From CAYVBJ01 sp964415185 (GTDB lineage: Bacteria; Bacteroidota; Rhodothermia; Balneolales; Balneolaceae), in contig CAYPZI010000103.1 in the NCBI GenBank assembly GCA_964415185.1, forward strand, positions 1-10,799: a stretch of 10,799 nt of DNA, given 5' to 3'. Position 1 is the first letter of the stretch; each line of letters opens with the position of its first letter. The notes under the pieces are model-generated. The model ran no database searches. It saw only the letters and a program-made list of their open reading frames with translations, and was not told the DNA's origin. The position numbers were made by a program, and so were the translations under genes. This document shows positions 7,849 through 10,799 of the stretch, piece after piece.

Positions 7849-7914
7849 ATTCATCGGATGACTTGAGCGTTGGTTGCCCGTGGATGGTTATGAAACCTCA
7901 GTCATCCGATGAAT
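7849..7914. repeat. Palindromic element unit C (66 bp)
   Basis: The ends ATTCATCGGATGACT and AGTCATCCGATGAAT pair perfectly, with T-A at position 6 in place of the C-G of unit A. Apart from the first 21 and last 19 bases the interior is unrelated to A and B, yet the length is kept. The preceding 22-bp spacer is 7827-7848. Confidence 0.85.
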
Positions 7915-7926
7915 GGGTAATGAGAT

Positions 7927-7964
7927 AAAAAAATAGGATCCCACCTAATCAAAGGTGAGATCCT
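7927..7964 (-). terminator. Intrinsic terminator on the minus strand (hairpin plus T7)
   Basis: AGGATC (7935-7940) pairs with GATCCT (7959-7964). After a C/A mismatch, CACCT pairs with AGGTG around a short loop. Reading the minus strand, the stem is followed by TA and seven T (7933-7927), the classic terminator arrangement. The nearest upstream gene on that strand ends at 8318, about 350 nt away behind other hairpins. It therefore ends either a long 3' UTR or a separate non-coding transcript. The hairpin shares its core with the one at 8133-8162. Confidence 0.6.
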
Positions 7965-7996
7965 TGCGTCATTTATCGGAATCTAAGTTTTCACTT

Positions 7997-8059
7997 AACC
8001 GGGAACCGTCACCGGATGGCTCCGGATCCGGACAGATGTTGCCATCTTTTTCCCGGGTT
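7997..8059. other. Compound stem-loop structure in the intergenic region
   Basis: The outer arms AACCGGGAA (7997-8005) and TTCCCGGGTT (8050-8059) pair with one bulge. Inside, GATGGC (8015-8020) pairs with GCCATC (8041-8046), and the innermost 12 bases TCCGGATCCGGA (8021-8032) are a perfect palindrome. GCCATC is followed by TTTTT, so part of this could terminate plus-strand transcription, although no plus-strand gene precedes it. No open reading frame is supported here. Function is unknown. Confidence 0.45.
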
Positions 8060-8086
8060 ATCCGCCTGTCAGGACGGATACTTTTT
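8059..8086 (+). terminator. Terminator-like hairpin with T5 on the plus strand
   Basis: TATCCGCCT (8059-8067) pairs with AGG, a bulged A, and CGGATA (8071-8080) around a 3-nt loop, followed by CTTTTT. The shape fits a short intrinsic terminator reading rightward, but there is no upstream plus-strand gene in this intergenic region. It may be an anti-sense stop, or part of a larger folded element that shares bases with the preceding structure. Confidence 0.35.
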
Positions 8087-8132
8087 ACCCCCCGGAAAGC
8101 CATTCCTCGCAGAACAGCTTACTGTAGATAAT

Positions 8133-8162
8133 TGAATTCCACCCTTTCAAAGGTGAAATTCA
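8133..8162. repeat. 30-nt hairpin, second member of a covarying pair
   Basis: TGAATT, a C/A mismatch, CACC, an 8-nt loop, GGTG and AATTCA form a hairpin with the same length, mismatch position, inner stem and TCAAAGGTGA core as the one at 7935-7964. Three of the six outer base pairs differ between the two, and in every case both partners changed. It has no long T-tract on either side, so it is not an obvious terminator. Confidence 0.6.
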
Positions 8163-8176
8163 GATAACAAATTAAG

Positions 8177-8198
8177 CCGGGTAACCCCCGTAACCCGG
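8177..8198. other. Short GC-rich hairpin
   Basis: CCGGGT (8177-8182) and ACCCGG (8193-8198) enclose a 10-nt loop of C-rich sequence. It lies between the 30-nt hairpin and the 12-bp stem at 8221-8251. There is no T-tract beside it and no function can be assigned. Confidence 0.4.
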
Positions 8199-8220
8199 TT
8201 AACCCATCTTCAAAATAATT

Positions 8221-8251
8221 ACCTGTCGAATCCTGCACAGATTCGACAGGT
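8221..8251 (-). terminator. Perfect 12-bp hairpin downstream of the pilin-like gene, probable terminator
   Basis: ACCTGTCGAATC (8221-8232) and GATTCGACAGGT (8240-8251) are exact reverse complements around a 7-nt loop. It lies 66 nt past the stop codon of the 8318-8698 gene. On the minus strand it is followed by AATTATTTT, a weak T-rich tract. It is the strongest stem in the region and the natural end of that transcript, though the tract is imperfect. Confidence 0.5.
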
Positions 8252-8317
8252 CCTCTCTTTTGATTTGACCTTAACCTATCAACCACGCCATTGAGATCCC
8301 TGTATCCGGTATGTATA

Positions 8318-8698
8318 TTATTCATTCTCATTATCGACCCATTCTATATTATCTTTAGAAATAATTGCGACAATTTCTTCATCAATTACCCTTGCAGTAG
8401 CCGTGATGGTAAATGATTCTTCGGATCGTTCGGTAATTTCATAGACAGCATTTTCATTTCGCTCGGTAAGTGCAATCAGTTCGAGGGTAACATTTTCAAA
8501 CGATTCGCCGCCCCCGCCAATCAATCTTGGCTTCTTATAGTATGCTACGGCCATATTATGAGCTTGCAGGATATCCTGGCGTATGGCATCCCTGTTTTGT
8601 TCCTCGTGGGTAACCTGCATTGTATTGATGGCAACGATGGTCGCTATCCCGACAAGGATCGTAATCAAAATTACAAGCAGCAGCTGTTGTTGGCCCAT
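8318..8698 (-). CDS. Small pilin/pseudopilin-like single-pass membrane protein, function unknown
   Basis: A 126-residue protein that starts MGQQQLLLVILITILV, so a hydrophobic helix (about residues 5-25) begins almost at the N-terminus, as in class III or type IV pilin-like proteins after processing. There is no basic leader, and residue 5 after the possible Gly2 cleavage point is not Glu, so this is not a standard type IV prepilin. The rest is soluble and acidic: a helical stretch (about 31-55, EEQNRDAIRQDILQAHNMAV), a GGGG turn (67-70), then beta-rich sequence ending IEWVDNENE. I recall similar short proteins beginning MGQQQLL in FCB-group genomes, annotated as hypothetical; this is memory, not a search. 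A-rich DNA and no Shine-Dalgarno sequence precede ATG 8698. No pilus assembly gene is adjacent. A strong hairpin follows. Confidence 0.8.
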   Translation of the reverse strand: MGQQQLLLVILITILVGIATIVAINTMQVTHEEQNRDAIRQDILQAHNMAVAYYKKPRLIGGGGESFENVTLELIALTERNENAVYEITERSEESFTITATARVIDEEIVAIISKDNIEWVDNENE

Positions 8699-9137
8699 AA
8701 TGTTTATTTATCTGTAGATGTTATTTTCAAACCCTTTTCGGGTGTCTGAATCAAAGAAAAGCAATCCTGATGAATAAATGGAAGTAAGTTAGAGAAACTT
8801 AAGTTAGATTAACCATCCTTAATGAATGGAATAATGGCGACTGTACAGTTTTGAGCTAATATTTAAAACGTGCAATCCCAGGGATCAATTGAGGGATTAC
8901 GCAAAAAACAGCCGAATATCGTTTTTAATCTTATTACAACCGGGCAATTTTTCGAAAATTCAAAATTTCCTCTCCTTATTTATTCTGCCGGGTAACGAAT
9001 CATGTATCAATAATGTAGCGAAAAAGCCATAAAGAGAAGCGTAAGATCCGGTGTGCCATCCCGACACAATGATGTCGGGATTGACTTTGTCTTGTGATAC
9101 AACGTCCCGGAAATAAATTTCCGGTCTATGATCTGGC
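8699..9137. other. Intergenic region with several small hairpins, no supported gene
   Basis: No reading frame here has coding character. The first about 100 bp must hold the promoter of the pilin-like gene; TAAGTTAGA occurs twice (8785-8793 and 8800-8808), 15 bp apart. Other structures: AATCCC (8874-8879) with GGGATT (8893-8898); ATCCCGACA/TGTCGGGAT, a perfect 9-bp stem with a 6-nt loop at 9058-9081; and the near-perfect palindrome CCGGAAATAAATTTCCGG at 9107-9124. None has a convincing T-tract. Confidence 0.5.
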
Positions 9138-9356
9138 GAGGCTGTCCAAAAAGATGTAATTGATTTATAAGTGCCTTAATTATTTAAGTTCTCTTCGTGA
9201 ACCTTTGATCCGTCAGTTGACGGACTCGTGGTAAAAAAGTGCCGGTATTTGCCACGAGGATACGAAGTAACACGAAGACTTCATACTACATCAATTTAAA
9301 ATTAAACTAAAAAATTAAAGTCGGTTTGCAGCTACCTATACTTTTTGGACAGCCTC
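9138..9356. mobile_element. 219-bp MITE-like element with perfect 16-bp terminal inverted repeats
   Basis: GAGGCTGTCCAAAAAG (9138-9153) and its exact reverse complement CTTTTTGGACAGCCTC (9341-9356) bound the element. No transposase is encoded, so it would need a partner element elsewhere. The ends look like those of DDE transposons common in Bacteroidota, by memory only. Inside is a nested fold: CTTCGTG (9193-9199) pairs with CACGAAG (9271-9277), enclosing TCCGTCA-GT-TGACGGA (9209-9224) and CTCGTGG...CCACGAG (9225-9258). No clear target-site duplication is seen directly outside the arms, so the true ends may differ by a few bases or the insertion may be old. Confidence 0.65.
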
Positions 9357-9424
9357 TCTGTATTGTATCAACTCCCATGGGGGGATTTTTTTGTTTTGAT
9401 ATTGGGTTCATTTCGCCACGATGT

Positions 9425-9475
9425 CACGCCTGCGTGCAGAAGTACCCCGGTGCGCAGGCACGAAGCAACACGAAG
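9425..9475. repeat. CACGAAG-type repeat carrying a nested 30-bp hairpin
   Basis: ACGAAGCAACACGAAG (9460-9475) matches 15 of 16 bases of ACGAAGTAACACGAAG inside the MITE-like element (9262-9277). Just before it, a 30-bp hairpin (CCTGCG at 9429-9434 pairing with CGCAGG at 9453-9458) is flanked on both sides by CACG (9425-9428 and 9459-9462), as if inserted into the repeat. It lies 42 bp or more beyond the aminopeptidase stop codon. Confidence 0.45.
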
Positions 9476-9516
9476 AAAAAATACCAAACCCTTTAAGTTT
9501 TAGAATTGGATTGTGA

Positions 9517-10617
9517 TTAAAACAAACTTTCAGGATTTAGCCCTTTTAAATCACCCGCTACAAATTCCCGTCCTTTTCTGATCAGCTCTCCGTCAAGATA
9601 GACATCGGCGCCGATGCAGACGAGATCCCAGTGTATGTTGCTCTCATTTCCATTGGGAGCAATTTCATAATCATTGCCTAATGTCAGGTGGTTGGATCCA
9701 TAAATTTTTTCATCGAAGAGAATGTCGTACATCGGTTTTTTTATCACCGGATTCAATCCGAAACTGAACTCGCCGAACTGCCTTGCACCGCTGTCAGTGT
9801 TTAGAATTTCTTCGAGTGAATTGTTGTCGGATGAATCAAAATCAACCACCACACCGTCTTTTACTACCAGTTTAACAAATTCAAACGGTTTTCCCTGGTA
9901 AACACTCGGGGCATAGGATATTTTTCCGTTAACGGAGGCTAAGATTGGAGATGAAAAGAGCTCTCCATCCGGAATATTTCGTTTGCCGAAGCATGGAATC
10001 CAGTTTTGACCTTTAACAGAAAAAGAGATATCTGTTTCCTCACCTTTCAGATGAATTATCTCCGTTTTTCTGAGACGGTCTTCGAGTGGCATCATCGCTT
10101 TTTCAAGCTTTTTATAATCAAACAGACAGGCATCAAAATAAAACTTCCGGAAGCGTTCGGTTGGCATTTTGGCATTCATGGCAAATGCAGGTGACGGATA
10201 CCGAAGTACGCACCATTTTGTATTGTTCACTCTTTCCTCGAAATGGACAGGCTTAACAAAGTAATCCGAATAGGCCTTGTTCGCTTTTTGATCCGCATAT
10301 GAATTTTCATAGATGTTTTCAGCACCCCTGATACCGACAAATGCATCCATCTCTTTCATAAGCGGAAGCTGATCGGCAGTAGCCTGGATTTTCCAAAATT
10401 CATCGTCGCCTGATTCAAGCAGCACCCGGTTAATTTCGGGATCTTCTATTTTTATAAACGGAACAGCATCTTTTTCCCTCGCCGATTCAGCCAGCGCACG
10501 CAACAGGCCGATTCCGTTAAAACCTATTAACTGCAGAAGAATATTTTCATTTTTTTTGAGTTCCACACTGTGGGATAACAGCAGTTCGGCAAGTTGTTTA
10601 TCATGGGATGAGTACAT
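9517..10617 (-). CDS. M29-family metallo-aminopeptidase (AmpS/PepS-like)
   Basis: Cytoplasmic dinuclear-metal exopeptidase that removes N-terminal residues from peptides, a role in peptide turnover. The 366 residues are shorter than AmpS/PepS (about 410), but the active site is complete and in order: Glu219 in PDGELFSSP, Glu283 in GEFSFGLNP, His310 in GSNHLTLGNDY with Tyr317 seven residues later, and His329/Asp331 in IHWDLV. The shortfall is mainly between His310 and His329 and in the N-terminal half. The N-terminal domain has Rossmann-like alternation and no signal peptide. The start is ATG 10617; the sequence before it is AT-rich with no Shine-Dalgarno sequence, as for neighbouring genes. 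It appears to be monocistronic, with the MITE-like element and repeat downstream and a palindromic repeat upstream. Family assignment is strong; substrate preference is not known. Confidence 0.92.
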   Translation of the reverse strand: MYSSHDKQLAELLLSHSVELKKNENILLQLIGFNGIGLLRALAESAREKDAVPFIKIEDPEINRVLLESGDDEFWKIQATADQLPLMKEMDAFVGIRGAENIYENSYADQKANKAYSDYFVKPVHFEERVNNTKWCVLRYPSPAFAMNAKMPTERFRKFYFDACLFDYKKLEKAMMPLEDRLRKTEIIHLKGEETDISFSVKGQNWIPCFGKRNIPDGELFSSPILASVNGKISYAPSVYQGKPFEFVKLVVKDGVVVDFDSSDNNSLEEILNTDSGARQFGEFSFGLNPVIKKPMYDILFDEKIYGSNHLTLGNDYEIAPNGNESNIHWDLVCIGADVYLDGELIRKGREFVAGDLKGLNPESLF

Positions 10618-10729
10618 CGTTATTTTCTATAATTTATATTTTTAGATTCTTTTCTTAATGAAAAGATAGCAAGAGTGGTTGATGTTATGAAAGGAATAAT
10701 GAGATAAAAAATGGCAGCCACCGGCAGGT

Positions 10730-10799
10730 ACACACCCCTGTTTCTCCCGAATAGCCTGACGGCTTTCGATCAAATCTGTCCCCTCTCGAGAGGGGACAG
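10730..10799. repeat. Edge of a palindromic intergenic repeat, cut by the window end
   Basis: The last 24 bases (10776-10799) form a perfect palindrome, CTGTCCCCTCTC followed by its reverse complement. At 10748-10768 CGAATAGCC and GGCTTTCG form an 8-bp stem with one bulge. ACACACCCCTG at 10730-10740 would be the outer left arm of a larger inverted repeat whose right arm (CAGGGGTGTGT) starts with the final CAG and continues outside the window. Similar intergenic repeats are familiar to me from Bacteroidota genomes, from memory. The 112 bp between here and the aminopeptidase start is AT-rich and must carry that gene's promoter, which I could not place. Confidence 0.5.

Larger units (their letters stand above)
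7675..7914. repeat. Tandem array of three 65-bp palindromic hairpin elements, 87-bp period
   Basis: Three units start at 7675, 7762 and 7849, exactly 87 bp apart. Each is 65-66 bp and bounded by ATTCAYCGGATGACT and its reverse complement, and units are separated by 22-bp spacers. The two spacers are themselves related (about 15 of 22 positions identical, pattern AGGnCTnAGG....GACA..GA), so this is a degenerate tandem repeat and not CRISPR. Each unit can fold into a 15-bp stem that extends in A and B by a further, partly mismatched 9 bp. The array lies 108 bp upstream of the dehydrogenase start codon, between it and a cluster of other hairpins. Function is unknown: a REP/MITE-like palindromic repeat, a recombination or protein-binding site, or an RNA structure. 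Confidence 0.85.

Noticed and set aside
7675..7914. CRISPR array (regular repeats with short spacers)
   Set aside because: The repeats are 65 bp with a variable interior, the 22-bp spacers are similar to each other, and there is no cas gene. It is a degenerate tandem palindromic repeat.
8119..8331. 70-codon open frame on the minus strand overlapping the end of the pilin-like gene
   Set aside because: It runs through three strong hairpins, has no ribosome-binding site, low-complexity composition and no recognisable motif; the open frame is probably a by-product of the palindromes.
9373..9392. Terminator on the plus strand (CCCATGGG followed by a T7 run)
   Set aside because: The palindrome leaves almost no loop, the stem is only 3-4 bp, and no plus-strand gene lies upstream.
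7918..10711. 15-bp identity TAATGAGATAAAAAA at 7918-7932 and 10697-10711
   Set aside because: It is A-rich and the flanks do not match; most likely coincidence, although one copy overlaps the T-tract of a terminator.

Overview
The window looks like ordinary chromosome from a bacterium of the Bacteroidota/FCB group, and a marine Balneolia-type lineage (Balneola/Gracilimonas relatives) is my best guess. The grounds are moderate GC, A-rich start regions with almost no Shine-Dalgarno sequence, a secreted GH65 glycosidase, and a tiny pilin-like membrane protein. The lineage is inferred from gene content and memory; no search was run.

Layout. 1-2226 (+) is a UvrD/PcrA DNA helicase missing only its first codons. 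It converges on a class I SAM-dependent O-methyltransferase (2375-3001, -), with a 15-bp inverted repeat between them. A PlsC-type acyltransferase (about 3153-3842, +) diverges from the methyltransferase. An exported GH65 glycoside hydrolase (3965 to an assembly gap at 6001-6100, +) follows, with a symmetric operator-like site in front of it. A nucleotide-sugar 6-dehydrogenase of WbpA type lies at 6239-7567 (-), a short membrane-anchored pilin-like protein at 8318-8698 (-), and an M29 metallo-aminopeptidase at 9517-10617 (-). The genes are mostly single transcription units with unrelated housekeeping or envelope roles, and there is no obvious operon.

The unusual content is non-coding. Around the dehydrogenase gene there is a family of 64-66 bp hairpin elements with conserved 15-bp ends (ATTCAYCGGATGACT). 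Three are arrayed at exactly 87-bp spacing upstream of the gene (7675-7914), and one sits at the edge of the assembly gap downstream of it (6103-6166). The ends show a compensatory change through a G.T intermediate, so base-pairing appears to be conserved. Immediately beyond the array, 7927-8251 is a dense run of different hairpins, including two 30-nt hairpins with the same core and covarying outer stems. The long intergenic stretch 8699-9516 holds a 219-bp MITE-like element with perfect 16-bp terminal inverted repeats and folded interior repeats, plus a related repeat containing what looks like a nested hairpin insertion. The right edge of the window ends inside another palindromic intergenic repeat.

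The best candidate for something undescribed is the 87-bp-period hairpin array and its solo copy, followed by the covarying 30-nt hairpins. No defence system, CRISPR array, tRNA or rRNA is visible.
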